This document shows positions 9,296 to 18,896 of a stretch of DNA of 64,000 bases, piece by piece (within the stretch, counting starts at the first letter, position 1; each line of letters starts with the position of its first letter). This DNA is from Paulinella micropora (taxonomy: Eukaryota; Cercozoa; Imbricatea; Euglyphida; Paulinellidae): positions 1-64,000 of the forward strand of contig WBZZ01006272.1 of assembly GCA_019918135.1 (NCBI GenBank), in the 5' to 3' direction. A program made the translations under genes and the position numbers. The notes beneath the pieces are model-generated. The model was not told where the DNA came from, ran no database searches, and worked only from the letters and a program-made list of their open reading frames with translations.

Positions 9296-9828
9296 GTCTA
9301 GCGCTCTCCGCTCTTTGCTGTGGCCGCTTACAGGTGGGGGGGGGGGGGGGGAGGTATGAAGGAAGCCCCTGCAGAGGCTTCTTCTTTGTATCGTTTACAA
9401 CATGAAATGGTATGGAGTGGGGGGGAGGCGTCTCTCTCCCCTCCTTATCTCCTCCCTCCCTCCCCTCTCCTCCCCTCTTTCCCGTGCAGCAGGAGGAATG
9501 AGAAGGAAGGAGGGGGAAAAGGGGTACAGGGGGGGAGGGGGAGAAAAGTAGTCAACCCTCCCCCCTCCTCCCTGCTTTCTGCATTCCCAAAAGGGCATAA
9601 TACCAAAAGAAAGAAAAAGACGGGAAAGGCGGGGGAGGAGGGCCAAGCGTGCGAGAGAAGTACCACCTGCGACGGAGCCAAGGTGTACCCCTGCGAATGC
9701 GGGGTGTGAAGGCCGTGGCGGGGGGGCCAGGGGGCATAGATTGCTAGTCAACAAGAATTGAGATTTTAATGACAAAGAAGGGAAGCCACTTTTCTTGGCC
9801 AGATACACACACATTAGTGCACAGCACA
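9296..9828. other. Spacer with G/C runs, upstream of the primase gene
   Basis: No supported gene. It holds the promoter side of the primase gene. The first 160 bases (a G run at 9337-9351, CTTCTTTGTATCGTTTACAA, ATGAAATGGTATG) are duplicated upstream of the decayed copy at about 11380-11490. A purine/pyrimidine-rich stretch follows (9420-9570). TTTTAATGAC at about 9770 could be the 3' signal for the minus-strand copy. Confidence 0.5.
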
Positions 9829-11353
9829 CTAGCATCCGTAGTTTATTATTGGCAGGTCACTCAGATCCAACGTTTCTAGCCCTTTTCTTCGAATGTACTC
9901 TGTAAATTGGAGCATCTCTCTCATGGCGTTAGCCCGACGTAGCGAGCCACCAGCCCGCTGTCGCGGGCTGGAAGGGGGGGGGGGGGCGCGGGGGGCGAGC
10001 CCCCCGGTGCCCAGGATGCCATTTGCGAAGACTCTAGCTGAGTCTGCACTTGTTTTGGAGAACCAACCCTGTCCCTTGTCACGATAGACGTAGAACCAAC
10101 GCTGCTTACGCCCAGGTTCTGGGTTTGTTCTGCAAAAACACCCTTTCCTTTGGTCGGCATCGTTGCAACATGAGATGTGCGGAGTTAGCCTGGTTCATCC
10201 TGCACACGGTGGTTCGGGTTCTGGATCCATTCACGCAATACGTTGCTCCGTACGCCCTTGGGGCGTGAGACCCGCCAAGACATAGCATGCGGCGGCACTT
10301 CTATTTGGCAGCTGCGGCCCCGAGCCTCGACGGAGTTGACTTCTTCTAGCAACCATCGTTTGTCTCCGCTTTCTAGTACATGAAGCACCGCGTACATGCG
10401 CCTGTGCCCTGCCTTTACCTCACATAGGTAGGTGTTCAAAAAGAGTGTGAGGCGCTTCATCAATGTGTGACGCGCCACTATCTTTTCTTGAACAGGCTCT
10501 CGCGGGACATCCCTGCCTCCGCCGCATTGAGTGGTTCGAATTCGCGGCAATTTGCAGACGCCTTATTCCAGTAGCTACAAAAGCACTCAATCGCGCCCTC
10601 CATGGCTTCTTTCTTCTGCTCGATGGCTGCTTCCATCTTGGTATAAGGCAGCTGTTGTTCACCCTCGCCTTTACCGGCTTGTAGGTGCGTGTCCCCCAGC
10701 TGTTGCAGCCAATGCTCAAGTTTTTCAGCATACTTCTCGTCAGAATCTCCGTTCTCTGCCTCTGCTCCGCTCTCTGCTTCCTCGGCCGCACTTTCTTGTT
10801 GCCCTTGTTTTCCTTCTTTTTTCTGTGCGTTGTTTTGCACTAGCTGAAAACAGACCGCGCCCCTTCTAGAGCATGGACCATCTCTGCAAGAAACCAACAA
10901 CTTGCGGGTCTCGGTGTGGGTGGTGATTTTGCCATTGCTTTGATCGTGAAAGACGCCATCGTAGGCGGGGCAAGGGTGACATTTGTTTCCCGTCTTGGTT
11001 TCATAGTATTCAATATAGTAATGGTCTACTCTGTCATAAATCTTAAAAGAAGTCTTTTTGGTGTGACCGCGCTGTTCTTTCAAAAAACGAGCCACATCAG
11101 CCCTGGTTAGCCAACCTTGCTTAAGGGGGGTGATTAAACCACTGCTTGAGCTCGAGCTTGCAGGGTAGTCTCCTTTTTCTCTTTTGTCCTCTCGTCGGGG
11201 TCATTGCTCTCGGCCGTCTCCTTGCCATCGTAGTCGGTCTTCCGTCCCTGGTGCCATTCCACTTTCGTTTTCTCTAGTAGTACATCGCTCTCGCTCTCAA
11301 CGCCCTGGGTTGGTAGTCTGTGTAGTAGGCTCCACATGCGCCGGCTGGGACAT
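9829..11353 (-). pseudogene. Decayed chimeric copy of the primase/zinc-knuckle gene
   Basis: The start context (CGCCGGCTGGGACATGTCTAG) repeats that of the primase gene, but the N-terminus is broken by stops and shifts. From 11095 an intact zinc knuckle is readable (HPCPAYDGVFH ... SCRDGPC), followed by an acidic linker and a segment matching the primase ORF. A frameshift near 10485 moves it to the frame LTLFLNTYLCE ... IQNPNHR, and that frame stops at 10185. Further on, another frame reads QRWFYVYRDKGQGWF, is interrupted by a palindromic GC element (9951-10017), and ends in FTEYIRRKGLETLDLSDL. That tail is clearly homologous to the C-terminus of the HNH protein at 13751-14635 (FTDYIRKKTLATLALDDL). 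The helicase domain is missing. This is a duplicated, truncated gene that has recombined with an HNH-family tail. Confidence 0.65.
9951..10017 (-). repeat. Palindromic GC element (copy 1)
   Basis: On the minus strand: CTGGGCACCGGGGGGC, then a C-rich stretch, then CAGCCCGCGACAGCGGGCTG. The same arrangement occurs on the plus strand at 51912-51979 beside the TnpB/Fanzor relic. It interrupts a protein-like reading frame, which suggests insertion. Confidence 0.6.
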
Positions 11354-11985
11354 GTCTAGCTCCCTCTGCTCTTTTCTGTGGTCACTTGCTTTTTTTGGGG
11401 CAGGGGTGGGGGGGGGTATGAGGGAGAGAAGGTAAGTTCCTGCAGGAGTTTCTTCTTTGTATCTTTTGCAAAAATGAAATGGTATGAGGCGGGGGACAAG
11501 CGACGGCAGTAAGGGGGGGGGGGGGGTGATTGCTACAAGGGGGAGAAGCGCTTCCCCTTCTCCCTCTCCCGTCCCTCCCTCCTGGCTCTAATTACTATCC
11601 CCCTTCCTTGTGGCTCTTTCTTTCTCTCGCCCTTCCCCCCCCCCTCCCTCTCTTGCTCTCTCCATTCCCCCCCCCCCAAAAAATTCTAGTGCCAAAAAGA
11701 GAAGGTGGGGGGAGGGGGGGGCGAACGGCCCGGCGCTGTGCACGCGCGCGGGGCTGTTCCCAGCAGCGGGGAGGAGACGCAGGCCGACGAGCAAGGGCGT
11801 TGCCGCGCGTTGTACGTCTGGGAGCACGAGTTCTTCCCCCGCTCAGGCACAGAGCCCGGCGCCTGTGTGAAAACTTGCTGTTGCAAAAGCTAGACTCTCA
11901 AAGCTAACGCGGAAGGCCGGTGCAAAAAGGGGGGGGGGCCGGGCAGGACAAAATTTTTTTTTGAATTGATTTATTGATTTGTATG
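11354..11985. other. Spacer with homopolymer runs
   Basis: No supported gene. The part near 11354-11500 is a diverged duplicate of the region upstream of the primase gene. G or C runs occur at 11514-11526, 11635-11645 and 11667-11677 and GC-rich low complexity fills 11700-11860. ORFs on both strands are Pro/Gly/Ser/Arg-rich and overlap each other, so they are judged spurious. Confidence 0.5.
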
Positions 11986-12207
11986 TCACCTTTTAATTGT
12001 ACGTGACTTTTTCAACTCTCGATAAGTGTCTTTGAGGGCCGCAAGCTGTTTCTGCACCGTGCCCAGCGATTCGTGCACTTTGTGCCTTTCTTCCACGGCT
12101 TTGAAACGAAACTTAGCTTGAAGCAGCTCCGCACGAGTCGGCGTGGGGGCGGCAGGCTCGGCCGGGAAACGAAACTTGGCTTGAAGCAGCTCCGCGCGAG
12201 TTGGCAT
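11986..12207 (-). CDS. Small protein with a duplicated PTRAELLQAKFRF motif
   Basis: 73 codons with an ATG start. The motif PTRAELLQAKFRF occurs twice (residues 2-14 and 22-34), joined by a short Pro/Ala linker and followed by a charged segment likely to form a helix or coiled coil (VEERHKVHESLGTVQKQL). A T-rich tract on the plus strand at 11950-11970 gives A-rich 3' signals on its own strand. Function unknown. The exact internal repeat and reasonable composition argue that it is real. Confidence 0.5.
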   Translation of the reverse strand: MPTRAELLQAKFRFPAEPAAPTPTRAELLQAKFRFKAVEERHKVHESLGTVQKQLAALKDTYRELKKSRTIKR

Positions 12208-12415
12208 GAATTCTTTTTTTTTGTCTGTGGTGTTTGTGTGGCGCCCAACTGCGCGAGGGGTAATAGCTGAGGGGAGGGTGAATGATAGAGGGGGGGGGTG
12301 CCCCGCCTAGACAAGAGAGAAGGAGTCGCGCGAGGCTGAGGGGGGGGGCACTCCCCCCCCTCCTCCTCATCGGCACTCACACTCTTAGAAAGAAAAGCAA
12401 AAAAGAAGGATTCAA
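12208..12415. promoter_or_regulatory. Divergent promoter region
   Basis: It separates a minus-strand small gene from the plus-strand kinase-like gene and so should hold both promoters. It contains two G-run/C-run segments (12290-12304 and 12341-12362) and an A-rich stretch (AGAAAGAAAAGCAAAAAAGAAGG) directly before the ATG at 12416. Confidence 0.35.
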
Positions 12416-13726
12416 ATGACGGCGATTCGCCTGGATGGCGACTTCACAGCATACTTCCTGGACAGCCTGCAGAACGCCGAGCTGGTAGGACGGGGAGCGT
12501 ACGGCCACGTGCTGTGCACACCCAGCGATGACAAGCAGGTGGTCAAGTTGACTTATGATTGGAAAAAGGAGCAGCAGTTCGGGTGCAGATTAGGCTCTAG
12601 GCTAGGCGTGGCGCCCCAACTTGTGCGCGTGTTTGTGCTGGAGGCGGCCTGCGTAGAAAGCTACATATGGCACAAGGCCACAAGCTGCCAAGGGCCGCTG
12701 TCGGCAGCGCTGAAGCTGTTGGTGGCGTCGAAGCGGGAGATGGGCAAGAAGGGCAAGAAGGGCAAGTACTGTGCTTTGTTGATGGAAAAATTGGACGTGG
12801 ACTTGTCGGCATGGTTCAAGGAGCAGGACGCGGCGAGCCTGCCGAGCGCGGCGGAGATGTGTGCCCAGGTGCTAAGGCCGTTGCTAGCTCATTTGGCCGC
12901 GCTGGGCAGACAAGGTTGGTTTTTTCGGGATCTCGAGGCGGCGAACGTGCTAGCCAACCTAGCTCGCGGGGGGGGGGGGGGGGGGCGCGCGGGCGTCCCT
13001 TCCGCCGTGCAACGCGTGGCGCTGACGGATCTGGACATGGCGACTATGCACCGGCCGGCCTGGGGGGTAGCGCGCGGGGCGCTGCCGGCAGGCTACGAGG
13101 AGGCAATGGCGGTGTACGTGGCCACGGTTTTCCCAGACCCGCTGCTGCGGGCGCTGACGTACCTGCCGGGCTGGCGCCAGGAGCGCCTGCAGGCCGGCTG
13201 GAGCGGCGCCCGCCGCCTCTTTCTGGAAGAGAACCCAGAGAACTTGCGCTACTGGAGCTTGTACGCCCTGGCACAGCTGCCGGGTGTCTGGGCGGATCTG
13301 CGGGACGAGGCTAGTGCACGTCTGGCACGCGGTTTGCCCCAGAGGCCCAGGGACTTGGTAGACCTGCTAGACAAGCTGCAAGAAAACCCCTGGATAGCGA
13401 CGCATACGGAGAGGCAGCTGTGGTTTCACTGTCGGCCCACGGGGGGGCAGCGGGGCGCCTCTCGTTTCGTGCGCACTACGGACGCGTACGAAGCCCTGTC
13501 CCCGGAGGACTTTGCGGGCTACCTGGCCTGGCGCCTGTGCGTGCTGCTTGGTGCGGAGCGGGCGGCTGTGAACTACTGTGCCGAGCATTTGGAGACTTTG
13601 CTGCACGTGATGGACTGGGCCCTGGGCCCCGGCCAGGGCAGGGAGCTCTTGTACAGCCTAGTTGAAAAACGCTTGGAACGCATCACGGGGTGGCCCCCTC
13701 TGCCAACGCCCACAAATTCTCAGTAA
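12416..13726 (+). CDS. Protein kinase-like protein 1
   Basis: 436 codons. A glycine-rich loop GRGAYGHV (25-32), a VVKL strand with the likely Lys (44), a hinge region ALLMEKLDVDL (120-130), a catalytic-loop-like FRDLEAANVL (170-179, Asp and Asn kept) and a DFG-like LTDLD (203-207) indicate a diverged Ser/Thr kinase fold. The classical HRD is FRD and DFG is DLD. A run of 18 G (12968-12985) encodes six consecutive Gly between the catalytic loop and the DLD motif; slippage there would switch the frame. The C-terminal half is unrecognised. It is paralogous to the protein at 62443-63723. Ends in TAA next to A-rich 3' signals shared with the convergent HNH gene. Confidence 0.7.
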   Translation: MTAIRLDGDFTAYFLDSLQNAELVGRGAYGHVLCTPSDDKQVVKLTYDWKKEQQFGCRLGSRLGVAPQLVRVFVLEAACVESYIWHKATSCQGPLSAALKLLVASKREMGKKGKKGKYCALLMEKLDVDLSAWFKEQDAASLPSAAEMCAQVLRPLLAHLAALGRQGWFFRDLEAANVLANLARGGGGGGRAGVPSAVQRVALTDLDMATMHRPAWGVARGALPAGYEEAMAVYVATVFPDPLLRALTYLPGWRQERLQAGWSGARRLFLEENPENLRYWSLYALAQLPGVWADLRDEASARLARGLPQRPRDLVDLLDKLQENPWIATHTERQLWFHCRPTGGQRGASRFVRTTDAYEALSPEDFAGYLAWRLCVLLGAERAAVNYCAEHLETLLHVMDWALGPGQGRELLYSLVEKRLERITGWPPLPTPTNSQ

Positions 13727-13750
13727 AAAAAAGGCCAGAAAAAGAAAAAT
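13727..13750. terminator. Shared 3' end of a convergent gene pair
   Basis: Only 24 bases separate the stop codons of the kinase-like gene (+) and the HNH gene (-). The interval is A-rich (AAAAAAAAGGCCAGAAAAAGAAAAATTTAA in context) and offers poly(A)-type signals on both strands. Confidence 0.4.
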
Positions 13751-14635
13751 TTAATGAGACTGCAGGTTTAGTTTATGCAGGTCGTCCAGCGCTAGCGTCG
13801 CTAGTGTTTTCTTGCGAATGTAATCCGTAAAGAGAAGTGTCTGCCGCGTGGCGGCGCGTTCAAGGTAGTGAGTCTTGGCAGGTAGAAACCAAGAGCCACA
13901 CTTTTGGTTGAAAATTGCTGGCATAATGGCGTAGTTGCGCGGATGATCAAAACCTCCCAGCCGGCGTGGCACAATGTGATCTATGTGGTAGGCCAGCCTG
14001 CGTTTACCGTCCTGGTCAAAGTAATGCTGGAGTAAGTGGTGTCCGCTGTTTTGGAGCAGCAGATCGCGCACCTGCTGTGTGCTTACCCTGTGTGGCAAAT
14101 TGGCCAGCGCCTCGATGAAGCCCAGGTACACGGGGGCGCAGTCGACCTCGTTGGCGGGGTAGCGCGTCCGCATGTCCGCCAGCGCGCGCTGCAGGTGTAG
14201 TCTGCCTCGCATCAAACAGAGCTCCTCCTCGCCTAGCGCCCACAATTCTCTGACGCGGCCCGGCGCGGCGGGTCGGGGCGGTAGGGGTGGTAGGGGCGGT
14301 GCGACAGGGATTAGGGGCTGCGCCTGAAATTTCACGGGCCCTTTGGCTTTGCAGCTCGGCGCCAGGCAGAGCACAGACAGCACCCAGGGTTCTGCGCAGG
14401 CCGTAATCAGGGCGTTGTTTCTTTCGTGCGTAAATCCGTCGTAGGCCGCGCAGTGGTGGCGCCGAGAGCCCTTTTGGTCGCAGCCGTACCGGACGTAAAA
14501 ACAATTGGCCTCCCCTGAACTGGTGCGTTTGCGCACCAGCTCGAAGGTCACGGGTAGGCTGTGCCGCTGTTTGTGCAAAAAGCTAGCTACAAGCTCGCGC
14601 CGGAACCATGATAACTGCGCTTGGTTTTCGGACAT
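13751..14635 (-). CDS. Zinc-knuckle/HNH endonuclease
   Basis: 294 residues from the ATG at 14635. Residues 10-100 are the PrimPol/UL52-type module found in the primase gene: C62-x7-H70-x19-C90-x4-C95, preceded by CFYVRY. After a Pro-rich linker comes an HNH signature, YHIDHIVPRRLGGFDHPRNY (Asp219-His220, Asn234), followed by FNQKCG. HNH enzymes cleave DNA with a ββα-metal fold. Joining it to a primase-type zinc knuckle suggests that the knuckle directs it to DNA or to replication intermediates. The C-terminal FTDYIRKKTLATLALDDL recurs in the pseudogene at 9829-11353. Confidence 0.75.
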   Translation of the reverse strand: MSENQAQLSWFRRELVASFLHKQRHSLPVTFELVRKRTSSGEANCFYVRYGCDQKGSRRHHCAAYDGFTHERNNALITACAEPWVLSVLCLAPSCKAKGPVKFQAQPLIPVAPPLPPLPPRPAAPGRVRELWALGEEELCLMRGRLHLQRALADMRTRYPANEVDCAPVYLGFIEALANLPHRVSTQQVRDLLLQNSGHHLLQHYFDQDGKRRLAYHIDHIVPRRLGGFDHPRNYAIMPAIFNQKCGSWFLPAKTHYLERAATRQTLLFTDYIRKKTLATLALDDLHKLNLQSH

Positions 14636-14810
14636 GTCGCTCCTTTGAGAAAATGCAGCAAAAACCGGTAGGGGGGGGGCAGCCTGCTTGCAAGAGCCGC
14701 CCAAAGAAAAAAACGCACACACACACACACACACACTCACACACACACACCCCACGAAGGGCGGGGGGGGGGGGCGCCCCCCCCCTCCAGCTTGTTGTTG
14801 TTGGCCTCTG
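14636..14810. repeat. Spacer with AC microsatellite and G/C hairpin
   Basis: An (AC)n tract at about 14717-14750 is followed by a G run of about 12 and a C run of about 10 (14762-14786) able to fold on themselves. No gene. Confidence 0.5.
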
Positions 14811-17154
14811 CTAGAAATCTAACTTCCGCATACTCGTGGTAGAGCTAGCAGACCGTGGTCGAGGGGAGCGTCCATGTCCCCGCGCTTGGCGCCGGGGTGC
14901 GCGAGGGGCTGTTACTTCTCGAGCCCGTGGCTGTCGAGTTGGGCTCGTGGCTAGACCGGCCAGGCTGGCTATGACCAAACGAGAGAGCTCCTCCAGTAGC
15001 TGAGCGTCAAAGAGCTCGGGCCACATGGGCGTGTTGGGGTGGGGGTGGGGGGTGGACGGAAGTGTCGTCTCCTCCGACAACCAAGCCTGGCCAAGCCTGT
15101 GCAGCCACTGCAAGAGTCGTTCGTTGGCCCGCTTTACTACGGCGCTGGGGTCGATGGCTAGCATGACGTGAGTAACAGTCCACGTTAGTGCCTCCGCCTC
15201 GTCGTCAGAAGAAAGCAGAGAGCGGAGCCTCGGCAGTGACCAGGCCCCCCATAGTCCCGCTAGACAGCAGAGCGGACCCAGCTCCGTTGTGACGCAGGGG
15301 GCTTGGAAAGCCTGCAGTACAGCCTGGCCAGACTCGCAATGCGCGGCCAGAAGCGAGTACAGTGCAGCGGGGCCGTTTGTGACAAGTTGCTCGAGCAAGT
15401 GAAGTGGACGTGGCGGAGGAGCCTCTTGCGGTGGCTGCTGTCCTTGGGCCAGGCGGCGGGACACCCCCGCCACCAACCTCAGAACCTCCAGCTCGAGGCC
15501 CCGGGCGCTAGCAGTAGCCGCCCCGGAACTGGGTTCAAGGGCTGCCGAACGGCAGGCTCTGTGCAAGAGGTCCTGCACGATTTCCCCCAGCGGGCGCCTG
15601 GGCGGGGGCCGCGCGCCAGAGGAGGATGTTGCAGAGCTCGCCACAGGCCCTGGCGGCCAGCACCAGGTCAGGGACAGCATTACTGTCAACACCGCCACCA
15701 TCCTCCCCGCAGAGCTCGGCCTCCCGCAAGGCGTCGTGCCGTGCAGGCATCTGACGGTAACAAGCAGCCGCCAGCCCCCTGCGCTCGTGCCGCTCTTGCT
15801 CCATGACAGAGTGCTCGGCGTTCGGGTCGTCCGTGAACACCAGCCGCGAGAAACCCTCGATGTCCAGGCCCTGGCACTCCTGCCCGGCGGCCAGAAACAG
15901 GAAGGCAGGCGCGTGACCCCCCCCAAAGGGCCCCCTGACTGTTTTGAGTTGGCCGCAGGCGCTCAGCTTTAGCACGTAGGGTTGTCCTTCGTCGTGCCTA
16001 CCCGCCGGCTGCCACGTCACCTCAGTGAGAGCGGCGCTGTCTCTGACCTGCACCCGGCCACGCAGCGTGGCCGGCAAGATTAGTTGCCGGAGCTTGCAGC
16101 AGCGGCTCAATTCGACAGAGCTGCCCCGACCCCAGCCCGGGTCCTGTAGCTCCAAGCCGACGCGGGCCAGCTCGGGGCAATCCTGCACCACCAGCTTGTC
16201 AAAGGTTGTCGCTACCCGGAGGCTCTTTAGTTGTGAGCAGCCTCGAACCACCAGGCCCCTGGCGGGAGGCAGGCCGCCCCTCGCGCTCTCCTGCCCTCCG
16301 GCTAGGCTTAGTGTGGTCTTGCACTCCGACACTTCACACCCTTGCTCGGCTACGCCCAGGTCAGCCCGCGCTGGTAGGAGCCGGGCCCGGATCTCACACA
16401 AGCGGCTGCGCCGAGCCTGCAGGCTAGACACTCCGGAGCCTGCCTCCAAGCCGTGCGCTTGCACGTTCTGTAAGGACAGGGCCGGGGGGGTGGCAGGGTC
16501 GCCGACGTAAACAGACCGTCCGGGCAAGCTTACGTCTGTAAAATCCACCCTGCCGCGAACCGGCTCATTCTGTTTGCCAAGGTCAAAACAGGCACAAACC
16601 TGCTTCCAGTCTAGGTGGACCTGCCGGCCCCCAAACAGGGAAAGCGGCGCCTTTTCTTTGCCGCTGTCGTTCACGATCCGGACCCCGCGCAGGCGTAGCT
16701 TGCTGAGGTTAGGGCCGAGACCCGCCAGCAGGCTCAGCGAGATAGCAAAGTGTGGGGGCCCGGCCGTCTCGATGGTAACATCCTGCAAGCTAGAGAGAAG
16801 CAAGGGAATGCGTCCGATGCCCTGCAACCACTCAGTCACTAGCCGGGACTGTGTCGTGCTCAGCTCGCCCTGGAAGCTGAGATAAAGATCGGTTGGCATC
16901 ATATCGAGCTGATAGTCCTTAACCAACTCTTCCAGCCTCTGTAGGTAATTTGCGATGGCGCCCTCGCCTGGGTCCAGCAGCAGCGTCCTGTGCTCCCTCC
17001 AGTGAGACCACAGAGCCTCCTTAAGCTGTGCCTGTCTCTGTACCTCCTCCACAATGCCCGCAAACTCAGGACTTTCTTTTAGCTCCAGCCATTGCTGTTG
17101 CTGCAGACAGGCTACAACCAGCATCTGCAGTTCCCCGGGTAAGAAGCTATCCAT
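14811..17154 (-). CDS. LRR-like protein, frameshifted
   Basis: It starts at the ATG at 17154 (MDSFLPGELQML, an F-box-like N-terminus) and is open to 15535; the second frame carries it from about 15600 to the TAG at 14811. The central part has irregular Leu-rich units (LSKLRLRGVRIV, LVVRGCSQLKSLRV, LVVQDCPELARVGL, LRQLILPATL), an F-box/LRR adaptor layout as in SCF-type substrate receptors. The tail (LLEQLVTNGPAALYSLLAAH) is helical and unrecognised. The frames meet near 15590-15615 in a G/C-rich run, consistent with a one-base indel. A CT microsatellite (17220-17250) lies upstream. Other LRR-like paralogues are at 28389, 30806 and 55862. Confidence 0.6.
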
Positions 17155-17316
17155 CTTGTTTCTTTTTCGGTCTCTCTTCTTTGTATGTCTTGTACAACCA
17201 ACCCCCGCGCGGACGACGTGGCTCTCTCTCTCTCTCTCTCTCTCTCTCCGCTCTCGTCCCCCCCCCCCCCCCCTCACTCTGCGCCCCCCTGTGTGATGAT
17301 GGTGCCCGTTGGCTAA

Positions 17317-18305
17317 TCAAGTGCGCTCTTCACTGGCGCCGATTCTTTCTTTGGCCCGTGCATGACCCTGGCGGGCGGCCTGTGTGTATAGCTGCAGAGC
17401 TTTGGCCCGGTCCTTGGTGCACGAACCCTTGCCGCTTTCGTAGCACAGGCCCAGTGCATAGGCGGCGCCTGCGTGGTCCTGATCGGCGGCCAGGCCGTAC
17501 CAGTACGTAGCCTGCTCGATGTTGACAGGGATGCCTTCCTGGAACTCGGAGTACCAGCCGAGCCTGTACTGTGAATCTGCGTGCCCGTGGGCGGCCGCCC
17601 GCCCATACCACTCCGCCGCCTTCTGCCCGTCCTTGGGAAAGCCCGCGGCACCCCGCCCATAGCAGTCACCTAGCCGTAACATGGCTTCGGTGCTGCCGTT
17701 CTCCGCCGCCCGAGTGTAGCACTCCAGGGCTTGGGCCAGGTCCTGCACCCTGCCCTCCTCAAACTCGAAGCCCCAGCCCTTCCGGTAGTAATAGCTAGCT
17801 AGCTTCTGTTTGGAGTCTTGGTGCCCTTGCTGAGCGGCCTTGCTGCGGCCAAGGCTTCATCCTTGGCCACGCCTGTTCCTTGCAAGTAGCAGGCGGCCAG
17901 CCGCCATTGCGCCTCACCGTCCCCTTGCTGCGCCGCCTGTAGGTAAAGCCGCGCAGCCTCCGCTTTGTCTACGCGCGTGCCGGTACCCAGCTGGTGGCAC
18001 AGACCCAGCAAGCACTGTGCACCCGCGTCTCCTTGCAACGCCGCTTGTCGAAACCAGTGCACCGCTTTCTTTTCGTCCTGCGCAACGTACGTACCGCTGT
18101 GGAGCAGCTGGCCTAGCTTGCGCTGTGCCTCGGCGTCCCCTTGCTCCGCCCGGAGGCTGTACTCGCTGATCTCTCCAGCCCTGGGGCCCCCCCCGAGCGC
18201 CCCGTGGGGGGGCTGTGCAGTTACGGGGTAGCTCACGGCCTGCCGACGGCCGGTCAGCTTCCGCCGGCTGGAGGCCTGTGGCACACCTGCCGTGACAGGC
18301 TTCAT
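17317..18305 (-). CDS. Sel1-repeat protein, frameshifted
   Basis: Starts at 18305 (MKPVTAGV). At least six Sel1-type units are seen (for example AAEQGDAEAQRKLGQLLHSG-like, AALQGDAGAQCLLGLCH, AAQQGDGEAQWRLAACYLQG). The first frame ends at 17799. The repeats resume in another frame (RKGWGFEFEEG, AAENGSTEAMLRLGDCYGRG, ARQGHARAKERIG) down to the TGA at 17317. The join lies near 17840-17860, and a one-base indel is the simplest cause. Sel1 repeats form alpha-solenoid scaffolds for protein binding. It lacks the F-box-like head of the paralogue at 53625-55382. Confidence 0.65.
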
Positions 18306-18896
18306 TTTGGCGTAGCTTTAAAAAAAAGAGGAAAAGAAAAAAACACGCAAGCCGGAGGGCGGGGGGGGGGGGGGGAAGGGGCGGGAGGGTCACCCCCCCG
18401 CCCTTCGCCCCTCCCCTCCTCTTGGCCCTGCTGCGTTGGTAGACAAACGCTGTCTCCGAAATATTGGCTGCGCTCAAGCCAGCCCAAAACACCCAAAAAA
18501 AAATCCAGCAGGTTTTTTTTTGGGCCGACTTGCGCGCAGTGCAGGCCCTCCAGCCAAAAGGGCTACAAAGTGTACAAGAACTTTCCGTGTAGTTGGTGTC
18601 TTCCTGTTGCAAGAGTAGAGGAGTGGCAGGCTCCTCCGATCCCAACTTTCTAGCATGGCTAAAGCAGCACCCACAAGCACGGTCCGTGGCAGAAAAACTT
18701 GAAAAGAAGGGCCTGTTTGGTTGTAGGCTCGTTGACTCTGGAAATCACGAGTGCGATTAATGAAGAATTGTCCTGAATTAAAGAAAAAACAAATCTTTTT
18801 TTTGTTGCGGGTTGTAGCGTACAATATAGTCACAAGGGGCACCCGACCTTCCCCATGGATACACCGCCGGGAGACTACTGGGGGCCAGACCCCTGC
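18306..18896. other. Spacer containing an RNR gene fragment
   Basis: No intact gene. It contains G/C runs (18360-18420), A/T-rich tracts, and a 64-base copy of part of the ribonucleotide reductase small-subunit gene (18587-18650). T-rich 3' signals of the zinc-finger gene may lie near 18790-18805. Confidence 0.5.
18587..18650 (-). pseudogene. Fragment of the RNR small-subunit gene
   Basis: About 62 of 64 bases match 21667-21730 inside the RNR small-subunit gene (the segment encoding LGSEEPATPLLLQQ). Homology stops abruptly at both sides, so this is a small templated duplication rather than a gene. Confidence 0.7.
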
